From HXMU1420-13 sp965228545 (GTDB lineage Bacteria; Bacteroidota; Rhodothermia; Balneolales; Balneolaceae): DNA of 64,000 nt. A program made the position numbers and the translations under genes. The DNA lies in assembly GCA_965228545.1 (NCBI GenBank), contig OZ245822.1:124001-188000 (forward strand), in the 5' to 3' direction. Within the stretch, counting starts at the first letter, position 1; each line of letters starts with the position of its first letter. Shown here piece after piece: positions 26,673-35,168 of the stretch. The notes beneath the pieces are model-generated. The model had not been told where the DNA came from. It ran no database searches and saw only the letters and a list, made by a program, of their open reading frames with translations.

Positions 26673-27953
26673 ATGTCATTAAACGTTCTTTTAATTGGTT
26701 CAGGTGGGCGAGAACATGCGCTTGCTTGGGGAATATCAACATCGCCTTTGTTGGGAACCTTGTACATCGCTCCCGGAAATCCGGGCACTGAATCGCTAGG
26801 CGAAAATGTTCAACTGAAGGTTGCTAACCACGCCGAAGTTCAGACCTTTATCGAAAAAAACGATATCAAATTAACGGTAGTTGGTCCCGAACAACCTTTG
26901 GTTGATGGCATTGCTGACTATTTAGAAAAAGCCGGACATAAAGTATTTGGTCCCAAAAAAGCAGCAGCAATGCTCGAGGGTAGCAAAGAGTTCGCCAAAG
27001 ATTTTATGGCTCGGCACAACATCCCAACTGCTGCTTATGAAGTATTTGATAAGAATGACTTTGAAGCTGCCGCAGCCTACATCAAGACACAAAATTCTTA
27101 TCCGATTGTACTAAAAGCGGATGGACTTGCCGGTGGTAAAGGCGTATTGATTCCAGAATCGGAAGCCGAAGCAATGGAAGCTCTGGAAGAGTTAAAATCA
27201 GGTTCGTTAAGCGGAGCCGCTTCCCGATTAGTGATCGAAGAATATATGGTGGGTGAGGAAGCTTCGGTGTTTGCCACTTGTGATGGAAACACCTTTAAAG
27301 TGATCGGTAATGCGCAAGATCATAAAAGAGTAGGTGAAGGCGATACCGGATTAAATACCGGCGGGATGGGTGCCTATTCGCCGGCGCCAATTCTAACCGC
27401 AGAATTGCTGGCAAAAACCGAGAAAGAAATCATTTTGCCAACTGTAAACGGTATGAAATCGGAAGGATATCCATACACCGGGTTTTTATATGTTGGGTTG
27501 ATGATTACGGAAGAAGGACCGAGAGTTGTGGAATACAATTGCCGGTTTGGAGATCCTGAGTGTCAGGTGATTATTCCAAGGATGCAATCAGATTTGCTGG
27601 AAATTATGTTAAACTCTGTGGATGGCAAGCTTGAATTTACAGACATCAATTTTGATGATATGTATAGATGCACAGTTGTGTTAGCATCGGGTGGGTATCC
27701 ACAGACTTACGAAAAAGGAAAAGTTATTACCGGTTTAGATTCTGTCAAGGACGCATTGATTTTTCATGCGGGAACCAAGCGAGAAGGAAACCAGATCGTA
27801 ACAAATGGTGGACGGGTATTGAATGTGGTTGGCGCAGGAGATACACTCAGAAAAGCCATCGACCAAGCTTACACCGATTTAGAAAAAATTACTTTTGAAG
27901 GATCGTTTTATCGGTCGGATATCGGTGCGAAAGGGTTGAAGCACGTTGATTAG
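26673..27953 (+). CDS. purD: Phosphoribosylamine-glycine ligase (GAR synthetase)
   Basis: A 426-residue ATP-grasp enzyme that couples glycine to phosphoribosylamine in purine synthesis. I start it at the ATG giving M-S-L-N-V-L-L-I-G-S-G-G-R-E-H-A; the in-frame GTG 24 bp upstream lies inside the dispersed repeat. Signatures are the P-G-N-P-G-T motif, E-G-S-K-E-F-A-K-D-F-M near residue 100, K-A-D-G-L-A-G-G-K-G-V (ATP-grasp), and F-G-D-P-E-C-Q. It is unlinked to the purK-purE unit. Confidence 0.97.
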   Translation: MSLNVLLIGSGGREHALAWGISTSPLLGTLYIAPGNPGTESLGENVQLKVANHAEVQTFIEKNDIKLTVVGPEQPLVDGIADYLEKAGHKVFGPKKAAAMLEGSKEFAKDFMARHNIPTAAYEVFDKNDFEAAAAYIKTQNSYPIVLKADGLAGGKGVLIPESEAEAMEALEELKSGSLSGAASRLVIEEYMVGEEASVFATCDGNTFKVIGNAQDHKRVGEGDTGLNTGGMGAYSPAPILTAELLAKTEKEIILPTVNGMKSEGYPYTGFLYVGLMITEEGPRVVEYNCRFGDPECQVIIPRMQSDLLEIMLNSVDGKLEFTDINFDDMYRCTVVLASGGYPQTYEKGKVITGLDSVKDALIFHAGTKREGNQIVTNGGRVLNVVGAGDTLRKAIDQAYTDLEKITFEGSFYRSDIGAKGLKHVD

Positions 27954-28009
27954 GAGAAAGGAGCATGGGGCAAGGAGCAAAAGAAATTTGATACTAAGTT
28001 AGAAGTTTA

Positions 28010-28759
28010 ATGAACCCAAATCAGAATATATTTAATGATATAAGTCTCAAAAAAACTGTGAGATTTGGGTTATGTATTATTTTATTCTCTTGTTTGATAT
28101 CTACTACAATTTTTGCTCAAACCGCTCAGGTTATTTATTCCGGTTTAGTGAATCCAACTTCTATCTATGCCAGTCTGGATCATATATTTGTGGTGGAATC
28201 GGGAAAACATCGGATTTTGAAACTAAATTACGATGGAGATGTAGTAGCTACGCTCGGTGGAGTGGGATCTGGTGATTATCAATTTGATAGACCCATTGAC
28301 GTTGATGCCACCAATGGACTCCAAATTTACATTTCCGATAACCGGAATATGCGGGTTCAGATTTACGATCGTCGTTTCAGATATCTCAGCTCGATTAAAA
28401 CTGAAGTTCCGTTCACTAATCGTCAGATGAAGCCGACTCAAATTGTGGTTAATGACTTTGACGAATTGTTTGTGTTTGATGAAGTTTCAAAATCTATTCT
28501 CAAATTTGACGAAAATGGAAATTACATCGATAGTTTTGATTTGGAGGGGATTATACCGGCCAATCTTGAGGTGGATGGCGACCGATTGATTATCACAGAT
28601 CGAGTAAATAATCAAACAGTGATACTAAGTCAGAACGGGATTATTGGTGAGCGTTTTCCGCTAGTTGAAGGTGAAGAATCAGTAATTCAACACGTAGAGT
28701 TTGGTCGATTCAGTTTTAAACTCTTTGCCGATCGGATCGAGAAAAGTCGGGTGCTATGA
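28010..28759 (+). CDS. Exported NHL-type beta-propeller protein
   Basis: A 249-residue protein with a signal-peptide-like segment at about residues 20-37 after a polar extension. The remainder carries NHL/six-bladed propeller strands: I-F-V-V-E-S-G-K-H-R-I-L-K-L, F-D-R-P-I-D-V-D-A-T-N-G-L-Q-I-Y-I-S-D-N-R-N-M-R, and V-Q-I-Y-D. At fewer than six full blades it is short for the fold. The last 4 bases overlap the LuxE-like gene (ATGA), so the two are probably translationally coupled, and a link to acyl metabolism is possible but unproved. Confidence 0.8.
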   Translation: MNPNQNIFNDISLKKTVRFGLCIILFSCLISTTIFAQTAQVIYSGLVNPTSIYASLDHIFVVESGKHRILKLNYDGDVVATLGGVGSGDYQFDRPIDVDATNGLQIYISDNRNMRVQIYDRRFRYLSSIKTEVPFTNRQMKPTQIVVNDFDELFVFDEVSKSILKFDENGNYIDSFDLEGIIPANLEVDGDRLIITDRVNNQTVILSQNGIIGERFPLVEGEESVIQHVEFGRFSFKLFADRIEKSRVL

Positions 28760-29751
28760 TCAATCCCTTTGATCTAACGCAAACCTTCGAAGAAAAGGCT
28801 CTTCAAATCTTCGAATTTCAGAAGACAAATAATCCAATCTATCAACGATTTTGCAAGGCGCTAGGTGTTGGGGCGATTACTTCCACCGAACAAATTCCAT
28901 TACTTCCCATTCAGGTTTTTAAAGATGTTGATGAAGTTCGAACGTTAGACCCGGAGCACTCAACACTCAACATTCAACACTCATCACTGTATTTCCAATC
29001 AAGTGGTACATCAGGAATGAATCGAAGTAAGCATTACATCGCTGACCCTGAGATTTATCGAAGATCCATCATCAAAGGAATGCAGCATTTTTATGCGTTG
29101 GACGAATATGTGATTCTTGCATACACTCCCGGCTATAACGCCAATCCTCATTCCTCTCTGGTTTGGATGTTGAATGTACTAATCGAAAACGATCAATCAG
29201 GATTAAGTCGATTTTTAAAGATCGGAGAAATAATTCCTAAGCACGTACTGGATTCGATTTCTGCAACCGGGAAAAAAGTGATGTTATTCGGCGCGGCTTT
29301 TGGTCTATTAGATTTGATTGAAATGGGAGTGCCATCCTTACCAAAACAATCAATCATACTAGAAACAGGAGGGATGAAAACCCATCGACGTGAAATAACG
29401 AAAGAGGAACTTCACGAACAATTAGCTATCGGGTTTGGACTCTCAACATCGTCGATTCATTCCGAATATGGAATGACTGAATTGTTGAGTCAGGCTTATA
29501 GTCAGGGTTCTTTATGGTTCGAATGTGTGCCTTGGATGCAGGTTTCGATCAGAAATCCTCAAAATCCATTAGAAATCTTACCCAATGGCGAGGAAGGACT
29601 CATTGGTGTGTTTGATTTGGCGAACTTAAATTCTTGTTCGTTTATACTAACCGGAGATAAAGGTATTCAAAGGGAAGGTGGAAAGTTTCAAGTGTTAGGG
29701 CGTTGGAACCCTAGAAACTTACGCGGTTGTAATTTTTTGATAGACGATTGA
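28756..29751 (+). CDS. LuxE-like acyl-protein synthetase/acyl-acceptor ligase
   Basis: A 331-residue protein of the LuxE/acyl-adenylate family: the S-S-G-T-S-G phosphate loop is at residues 82-87, L-A-Y-T-P-G-Y follows, and the late E-Y-G-M-T-E-L-L-S motif is the adenylate-forming signature. LuxE proteins activate a fatty acid and pass it to a LuxC reductase. A LuxC-like gene lies 1.7 kb downstream on the same strand, beyond the repeat array, so the two probably form a split fatty-acyl reductase pair. There are no luxAB luciferase genes, so this is not bioluminescence. Residues 67-77 look like a short repeat-derived insertion. Confidence 0.87.
   Translation: MINPFDLTQTFEEKALQIFEFQKTNNPIYQRFCKALGVGAITSTEQIPLLPIQVFKDVDEVRTLDPEHSTLNIQHSSLYFQSSGTSGMNRSKHYIADPEIYRRSIIKGMQHFYALDEYVILAYTPGYNANPHSSLVWMLNVLIENDQSGLSRFLKIGEIIPKHVLDSISATGKKVMLFGAAFGLLDLIEMGVPSLPKQSIILETGGMKTHRREITKEELHEQLAIGFGLSTSSIHSEYGMTELLSQAYSQGSLWFECVPWMQVSIRNPQNPLEILPNGEEGLIGVFDLANLNSCSFILTGDKGIQREGGKFQVLGRWNPRNLRGCNFLIDD
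28955..28989. repeat. CAACACTCA-type microrepeat inside the LuxE-like gene
   Basis: A run of near-identical 9-base words (CACTCAACA, CTCAACATT, CAACACTCA) lies within the coding sequence just before the S-S-G-T-S-G loop and keeps the frame, adding about 11 residues (67-77) between two conserved blocks. Confidence 0.6.
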
Positions 29752-29760
29752 TTTAATTTT

Positions 29761-30433
29761 TGCCCTTTCGAACGAGTGAATACGAGAGAGAAATCTAGCG
29801 GGTGTGATTGTGGATAGCTCTTTAGATCTCTCCCGTTGGTCGAGATGGCAAAAAGGGCGCTGGTAGCTTTTATACTGTCTCGGTTTTTGTCCTTTCGAAC
29901 GAGTGGATACGAGAGAGAAATCTAGAGGGTGTGATTGTGGATAGCTCTTTAGATCTCTCCCGTTGGTGGAGATGGCAAAGATAAGGCTTTGCGCTTGTAG
30001 GCTGTCTCGGTTTTGTCCTTTCGAACGAGTGCATACGAGAGAGAAATCTAACGGGTGTGATTGTGGATAGCTCTTTAGATCTCTCCCGTTGGTCGAGATG
30101 GCAAGAAAAAGGGCTAGTGTTTTGTAAACCATCTCTACTTTTGTCTTTTCGAACGAGTGCATACTAGAGAGAAATCTAGAGGGTGTGATTTTGGCTAGCT
30201 CTTTAGATCTCTCCGTTGGTCGAGATGGCAAAAAGGGCGCTTGTTGCTTTTATACTGTCTCGGTTTTGTCTTTTCGAACGAGTGCATACGAGAGAGAAAT
30301 CTAAAGAGTGCGTTGGTGGATGGCTCTTTAGATCTCTCCCGTTGGTCGAGATGGCAAAAAGGGCGCTGGTAGCTTTTATACTGTCTCGGTTTTTGTCCTT
30401 TCGAACGAGTGCATACGAGAGAGAAATCTAGGG
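29761..30433. repeat. Tandem repeat array, left block (5 full units and 1 truncated)
   Basis: Units begin at 29761, 29888, 30014, 30142, 30267 and 30394 (the last cut after about 40 bp). Each starts TGTCCTTTCGAACGAGTG and has a conserved ~90-bp part containing GAGAGAAATCTA and, later, TAGATCTCTCC, which can pair. A variable ~35-bp tail follows. Tail types run A (GGCGCTGGTAGC), B (AAGGCTTTGCGC), C (GGGCTAGTG), A, A. Period 125-128 bp. The 739-bp stretch from the LuxE-like stop to the nuclease start holds nothing else. Confidence 0.93.
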
Positions 30434-30490
30434 AGCTGTATCCTCGCCAAACATACTTTGTAAAAAACGACAAATTAATGATCTTCAAGG

Positions 30491-30841
30491 ATGCCATACT
30501 ACGTTTACATAACAACAAATCAAACGAAAAGCACAGTTTACATTGGTATGACCAACGATTTGCCCTCGCGTATTTTGGAACATGGTTTGAACGCTGGGAA
30601 ACCAGAGACTTTTGCAGGTAGGTACTACTGCTTCAACTTGACCTATTATGAAGAATATAAATATGTAGATGAAGCCATTTATCGTGAGAAACAGTTAAAA
30701 AAGTGGAGTAGGTCGAAAAAAGATAAACTGGTTGCTACAACTAACCCAGAGTTTAGATTTCTAAATCAAGAGCTTGGTTTATACCCTTTTGGCGATTATT
30801 CCGATGAGAGAAATATTAAGAATCGAAGATCACATTACTGA
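30491..30841 (+). CDS. Small GIY-YIG nuclease
   Basis: A 116-residue single-domain GIY-YIG protein. The two strands are Y-Y-V-Y-I (3-7) and V-Y-I-G-M (16-20), with the catalytic Arg27 and E-H at 30-31, then the metal-binding Glu66 in Y-R-E-K-Q-L-K-K-W. The ~15 residues after the usual domain end are unrelated to the family. It sits between the two halves of the repeat array, starting 57 bp after the truncated unit and stopping 12 bp before the next unit. The family cuts DNA; solo members have no settled role, and the position inside repeats suggests a link to repeat mobility or amplification. Confidence 0.92.
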   Translation: MPYYVYITTNQTKSTVYIGMTNDLPSRILEHGLNAGKPETFAGRYYCFNLTYYEEYKYVDEAIYREKQLKKWSRSKKDKLVATTNPEFRFLNQELGLYPFGDYSDERNIKNRRSHY

Positions 30842-30853
30842 ATATTTAGCCAT

Positions 30854-31370
30854 TGTCCTTTCGAACGAGTGGATACGAGAGAGAAATCTAGCGGGTGCGT
30901 TGGTGGATGGCTCTGTAGATCTCTCCGTTGGTCGAGATGGCAAAAAAGGCGCTGGTAGCTTTTATACTGTCTCGGTTTTTGTCCTTTCGAACGAGTGCAT
31001 ACGAGAGAGAAATCTAGAGGGTGTGATTGTGGATAGCTCTTTAGATCTCTCCGTTGGTCGAGATAGCAAAGATAAGGCTTTGCGCTTGTAGGCTGTCTCG
31101 GTTTTGTCCTTTCGAACGAGTGCATACGAGAGAGAAATCTAAAGAGTGCGTTGGTGGATGGCTCTTTAGATCTCTCCCGTTGGTCGAGATGGCAAGAAAA
31201 AGGGCTAGTGTTTTGTAAACCATCTCTACTTTTGTCCTTTCGAACGAGTGGATACGAAAGAGAAATCTAGCGGGTGCGTTGGTGGATGGCTTTTTAGATC
31301 TCTCCCGTTGGTCGAGACGCCAAGAATCAAGAGTATTTGGTTGTAAACCGTTTCGGAACTTAATCCTTTC
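30854..31370. repeat. Tandem repeat array, right block (4 units)
   Basis: Units begin at 30854, 30980, 31105 and 31233 with tail types A, B, C and a divergent fourth type (31321-31370). The A-B-C order and the unit lengths (126, 125, 128) mirror the first three units of the left block (127, 126, 128). The block ends about 45 bp before the LuxC-like start. Confidence 0.92.
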
Positions 31371-31415
31371 CATAGATGTGAGGTAATTCGAGGACAAAGT
31401 CGTTATTTTATCAAT

Positions 31416-32453
31416 ATGACATTAGAAAAGCACATTGCCCTCGTCGAAGATGCCACAAAAAAATGGTTTCGATCAGACAATACCGAACTCAAACATGCGA
31501 TTGAAAGAACAGTAGTAGAAGGATTGTTCACTTTCGAAGACATCAAATTTGCAATTCTTGCACTCAAAGAAAAAGTAGATGCCGGGCAAGTCTCGGAATG
31601 GGCTAAGCGAGCTGAGCTTAGTGATGTACACAATCAATTGGGTAAAAAACTATTGTGTTTACATGCCGGAAATTTGCCATTGGTTGGATTTCAGGATGCT
31701 TTGGGTACTATACTTTCCGGTGCAGATTACTTTGGAAAACTTTCGAAAAAAGATCCATATCTGTTAGCAGCCTATTTGGATTCGCTTCAAGAAGCAGGTC
31801 TATCTTATTCGATTCGATACTCAACCGAATTGGACTCTTTTGAAGGAGTACAAGGCGATAAAGTACTCTTTGCCGGTTCGGAATCCTCTGTTGAATCTGT
31901 AAAAAAAGAATTGCTAAGGCTTCAAGCGGTTGATGAAGAAACAGAGTTTGCAATCCGAACCGCTAAGTTCTCGATGGCTTTTATCACCAGCGAAGAGCCC
32001 GAAGTTGTAACCGATTTAGTGGAAGCCATTTTCCGTTATGGCGGTCAGGGTTGCCGTTCGGTGGCCGTGGTGGTTAGTCCAACCAAATTCTCGAAGTTAA
32101 AGTGTCATTTTCAGGATTATATCGAAGCTTTTTGGCTGAAAAATCCGCCTACCAAAAAACCTACCGATGCCATTGAATATCAGTTTGCTTACAACAAAGC
32201 CATTGGGCGTGATCAAGCCTGGCTCGATCATTTCTTAATTCAAGACAGCGAAGACTTTCCAGAATTGGATGCCACCTTACATTGGGTGGAAGGGGACGAA
32301 GAGAAAGTGAAAGAATTGTTGGCTAAATATGGTGGGGCTGTACAAACAGTTTATACTGCCGGGGAAAAAATCGAGGGCGTAAAGACTGAATTTTTAAGCA
32401 TGGCACAGCGTCCACCGCTCTGGTGGGAGCCGGATGGGATTCCGGTTATTTGA
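31416..32453 (+). CDS. LuxC-like acyl-CoA/acyl-ester reductase
   Basis: A 345-residue member of the LuxC acyl-CoA reductase family, which reduces activated fatty acids to aldehydes with NADPH. The probable acyl-accepting Cys213 lies in Y-G-G-Q-G-C-R-S, and an N-terminal H-A-G-N-L-P-L-V-G segment (83-91) matches the nucleotide-binding core of the family. Shorter than Vibrio LuxC (~480). It pairs with the LuxE-like gene at 28756. The ATG lies 46 bp beyond the repeat array, so its promoter may be inside the last repeat. Confidence 0.87.
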   Translation: MTLEKHIALVEDATKKWFRSDNTELKHAIERTVVEGLFTFEDIKFAILALKEKVDAGQVSEWAKRAELSDVHNQLGKKLLCLHAGNLPLVGFQDALGTILSGADYFGKLSKKDPYLLAAYLDSLQEAGLSYSIRYSTELDSFEGVQGDKVLFAGSESSVESVKKELLRLQAVDEETEFAIRTAKFSMAFITSEEPEVVTDLVEAIFRYGGQGCRSVAVVVSPTKFSKLKCHFQDYIEAFWLKNPPTKKPTDAIEYQFAYNKAIGRDQAWLDHFLIQDSEDFPELDATLHWVEGDEEKVKELLAKYGGAVQTVYTAGEKIEGVKTEFLSMAQRPPLWWEPDGIPVI

Positions 32454-32553
32454 ATTTAATGATGCACTACAAATGCTAACAGCAATTAGCATGAGTAGGT
32501 GTTGAGTGAACAAATCCGATCACTTGATTCAATTCTAACGATTAAAAAAGATG

Positions 32554-32593
32554 TGTTTTACGTATTTTATATCGATCAATAAAGCGTAAAACA
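32554..32593. promoter_or_regulatory. Operator-like inverted repeat before the AbrB-type antitoxin
   Basis: TGTTTTACG (32554-32562) and CGTAAAACA (32585-32593) are perfect inverted copies separated by 22 bp, ending on the first base of the antitoxin start codon. AbrB/MazE-type antitoxins bind such sites to repress their own operon. Confidence 0.65.
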
Positions 32594-32799
32594 TGGAAGC
32601 AGTAAAAGTATCACCAAAATTTCAAGTTTCGATACCGGCTAAAATCAGAAAATCGTTGAATATAAAAGCTGGTCAAAAGGTTCTTATGATTCCAATTGAT
32701 GGTCGAATCGAAATGGTGCCAATCAAAGACGCCAAGACATTACGCGGAATTGCGAAAGGAATAGAACTAAACATCGAAAAAGAAGAAGATCGGTTTTGA
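32593..32799 (+). CDS. AbrB/SpoVT-type antitoxin
   Basis: A 68-residue protein with the swapped-hairpin AbrB fold: V-S-P-K-F-Q-V-S-I-P-A-K-I-R-K-S-L-N-I-K-A-G-Q-K-V is the standard DNA-binding core, followed by an acidic C-terminal tail (E-E-D-R-F) that would bind a PIN toxin. It overlaps the remnant toxin by 4 bp. Confidence 0.92.
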   Translation: MEAVKVSPKFQVSIPAKIRKSLNIKAGQKVLMIPIDGRIEMVPIKDAKTLRGIAKGIELNIEKEEDRF

Positions 32800-32987
32800 A
32801 TGTTATAGATTCATCGTTTTGGCTCGAGTATTTCATGGATGGACCTCATGCAGATATTATCGAACCCGTCATATTAAAACCAGATTCAATCATTGTTCCA
32901 TCAATATGTTTTCGCTTTTTCATATCTTATAGTCCAAACCAGATGGAATTCCTTACAAAAAAAAATTCTGAGTCATTCCTATTTTAA
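32796..32987 (+). pseudogene. Truncated PIN toxin (VapC remnant)
   Basis: The first ~38 residues are a good VapC start: V-I-D-S-S-F-W-L-E-Y-F with the first catalytic Asp4, and L-K-P-D-S-I-I-V-P-S-I-C. The sequence then leaves the family (S-I-C is followed by F-R-F-F-I-S rather than a Y-E-V-F-K-like helix) and stops at 63 residues, half the usual 130. The central and C-terminal acidic residues are missing, so the toxin should be inactive. The breakpoint is near 32908. Confidence 0.82.
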
Positions 32988-32992
32988 AAAAA

Positions 32993-34231
32993 TTAATTTC
33001 TGCCGTCGTAAGTAAATGTTCTAAACCCTGAACTATAGGTTCTGATTCTAAAATGTTCAATATATGCTGGTGTTATATCATCAATTATATATGAATTAAC
33101 TCCCGCATCTATTTCAGCAATAGTACTATAGCTGCCATAATCACCATTTCTCCGATCCAAAAAATACTTATGGGTAAATTCTGGAGGATTAGCATCTACC
33201 CAACTAATACGAATTGTTTTTTCTGCTATTTCCTCAATTTGAATATTTTTAGGCGGTGAAGATCCTGGTGATTTTGTAGCTACTCCAGATCGTGTACTTT
33301 CAAGCCCATTATAGTTAGCAATTAAGCTAAATTGATAATCTCTATTGGTTGTTTTTTTAATTTTAAATCTTCCATCCTCTTTATTTAGCGTATCTGCAAA
33401 TGCCCAATTTGAGTATGGATAGCTAGAATTCCTTCTACTTCTTTGATAGACTAAGATTTGGTCGTCGAAAGGTGAATTATCTTCAAATTCGATTTTGGCA
33501 ATAGCTTCATTTTCAAATAAAATTGAGTGGATTCGAGGTGTATTATAAAAAATCTTACCGGTTGTATTTGAGTGTATAATTTGTGGCTCATTATTGTGAT
33601 TGATCAAAAGCGTGGACACCACTAATTGTGTAGAATAATCCTCCTCAAGATTAGTAAACTGAAATGATTCGACTTCTCTATTCAAAGTATCCAAAATTTC
33701 CGATTCACTATTTTGGTAGATTCTATTAACAGTTACAAAATCAGAGATGATGGAAGTATTATCCCAGTACAATGAAATTATATTTCCTTCTCTATTAACA
33801 GTTAAATCTTCGATACCTCCTGTAAAATTGATTAATACATTTTTACTATTTAAAGAGTCATAATTTGATACATATTCACTTTTAGCCGCTAAGAAATAAG
33901 TAGTAATTTTATCAAGTTCTCCCGATTCATCAACATAATTAGTTTCATTTGCGTCTAATTCAGTAAGTAATATTTTATCTGAATTATCACCTAAACCTTT
34001 CCATATCAGATAACCGGATTCAAAATCACTTATATCATTCCAAGACAAACGGACTGTTTTATCGGAATTTAAACCTGAAAAAAATCTACCAGTTTTTGGT
34101 GAAAATAATTGTGATTGAGGGTCATTTGCATTTACCCTCTCAAACTTCGGTTCAGTTCCACAGCCAGAATAGAAAAGTAATAAGAGTCCAAAAATAGGTA
34201 GTAGTTTAAAAGTTGATTCTAACTGTCGCAT
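32993..34231 (-). CDS. Lipoprotein with fibronectin-like domains (cluster member 6)
   Basis: About 412 residues, taking the ATG after a GTG codon as start. The lipobox is L-F-Y-S-G-C (about Cys24). Fibronectin type III-like patterns recur: V-R-L-S-W-N-D-I-S-D-F-E-S-G-Y-L-I-W near residue 60 and I-R-I-S-W-V-D-A-N-P-P-E near residue 350. It is the last gene of the six-gene minus-strand run and overlaps the end of the 34206 gene by 26 bases. Role unknown; adhesion or assembly at the outer membrane is plausible. Confidence 0.78.
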   Translation of the reverse strand: MRQLESTFKLLPIFGLLLLFYSGCGTEPKFERVNANDPQSQLFSPKTGRFFSGLNSDKTVRLSWNDISDFESGYLIWKGLGDNSDKILLTELDANETNYVDESGELDKITTYFLAAKSEYVSNYDSLNSKNVLINFTGGIEDLTVNREGNIISLYWDNTSIISDFVTVNRIYQNSESEILDTLNREVESFQFTNLEEDYSTQLVVSTLLINHNNEPQIIHSNTTGKIFYNTPRIHSILFENEAIAKIEFEDNSPFDDQILVYQRSRRNSSYPYSNWAFADTLNKEDGRFKIKKTTNRDYQFSLIANYNGLESTRSGVATKSPGSSPPKNIQIEEIAEKTIRISWVDANPPEFTHKYFLDRRNGDYGSYSTIAEIDAGVNSYIIDDITPAYIEHFRIRTYSSGFRTFTYDGRN

Positions 34232-35168
34232 CACTGTCTATTTCGAATTCTATGTTAAAATTGTTAGTTCTGTATCCGCCTTTTGGTTTAGAGCGAAAAG
34301 CGTCGAAAACATTCAGGGCATATATACCGATTGTTGTGCCAAACAGTATGTTCTTACGAGTTTCTAAATCTTTGATTTCTCCCTGAAGGGTTTCTATTTG
34401 GTTTCCAAGTTCGAAAGCGGTTTGTTCGTTCCGGGTAGCGTTATATTGCAATACTAATTCATCAAATCGGTTTTGTTCTCTCGAATATTCATTAGCAGTA
34501 TTGAAATAAAAATTCATCGAAATCAAATTAGTGGCCAAAAAAACACCGCCCTTCAAATATTGCCGTTTATAAACCTGACTTACTCCCGGTAGTATAGATA
34601 AAGCTTGTGTCGTAGATTTTTTCGGTTGTCGGTAATGTTCCATCACCTGAAAAGTTGACTCACCCTTAAATGTATTAGACTTACTCCCGAAATAGGGGCT
34701 TTCAAATTTTATGTTGCTACTTCCATCTTTCGGTAGATCAATAAGCGCTTTTCCAGTGCCTATAAGTTCATCATCCTGATAGATCTTGGTAGTACTATCG
34801 GTTACAATTAATCCATCTTTACCAAAATAACTTTTAGTAGATGGATTCATATGGAAATTTGAAATTGGAATTCGATTAGATTCCGGAAACTTGCCGTAAA
34901 AAGTTATGGTGTCACCTCGATTAATAAAGATATCTCTAGGCCGAACAAATCCGAGGGGAGTACTTAGTTGTATGAGATGTGAACCGGGTTTTAATTGTAC
35001 TATCGTCCCATTGCTAATAGATCTGGCATTTTCCGTATCCAGATCTACAATCAGTAGTACAGAATCAGCATTCACATTGAACCGGATATAGCCATACTGC
35101 GCTTGAAGATGTTGAGATAAACTTCCTAGGATTATCAAACAACAAAATACTAGGTATTTAAAAATCAT
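34206..35168 (-). CDS. PEGA-type exported membrane protein (cluster member 5)
   Basis: About 320 residues from the Met opening a signal peptide (M-I-F-K-Y-L-V-F, cleavage after L-Q-A-Q); the frame could also start 31 codons earlier. Two PEGA-like beta domains follow (about 25-110 and 120-190 of this start), with V-L-L-I-V-D and L-K-P-G-S-H-L-I-Q-L motifs. A helical part follows with two membrane segments (L-S-I-L-P-G-V-S-Q-V-Y then V-F-L-A-T-N, and I-L-F-G-T-T-I-G-I-Y-A), a coiled coil between them, and a closing K-G-G-Y strand tail. This resembles DUF5683-type proteins. It overlaps both neighbours by about 10-26 bp. Confidence 0.75.
   Translation of the reverse strand: MIFKYLVFCCLIILGSLSQHLQAQYGYIRFNVNADSVLLIVDLDTENARSISNGTIVQLKPGSHLIQLSTPLGFVRPRDIFINRGDTITFYGKFPESNRIPISNFHMNPSTKSYFGKDGLIVTDSTTKIYQDDELIGTGKALIDLPKDGSSNIKFESPYFGSKSNTFKGESTFQVMEHYRQPKKSTTQALSILPGVSQVYKRQYLKGGVFLATNLISMNFYFNTANEYSREQNRFDELVLQYNATRNEQTAFELGNQIETLQGEIKDLETRKNILFGTTIGIYALNVFDAFRSKPKGGYRTNNFNIEFEIDSDATVRINF

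Noticed and set aside
29761..31370. CRISPR array
   Set aside because: Units are 125-128 bp and repeated along their whole length, with no 30-40 bp unique spacers and no cas genes nearby.
29719..31397. Several minus-strand open frames of 96-170 residues, rich in R, S and L, through the repeat array
   Set aside because: They are translations of the repeat unit itself (the same peptide phrases recur once per unit) and break wherever unit length is not a multiple of three. No start signal or family was found.
28756..32453. Bioluminescence (lux) operon
   Set aside because: Only LuxE-like and LuxC-like acyl enzymes are present; luxAB and luxD are absent, and these families also occur in non-luminous bacteria.
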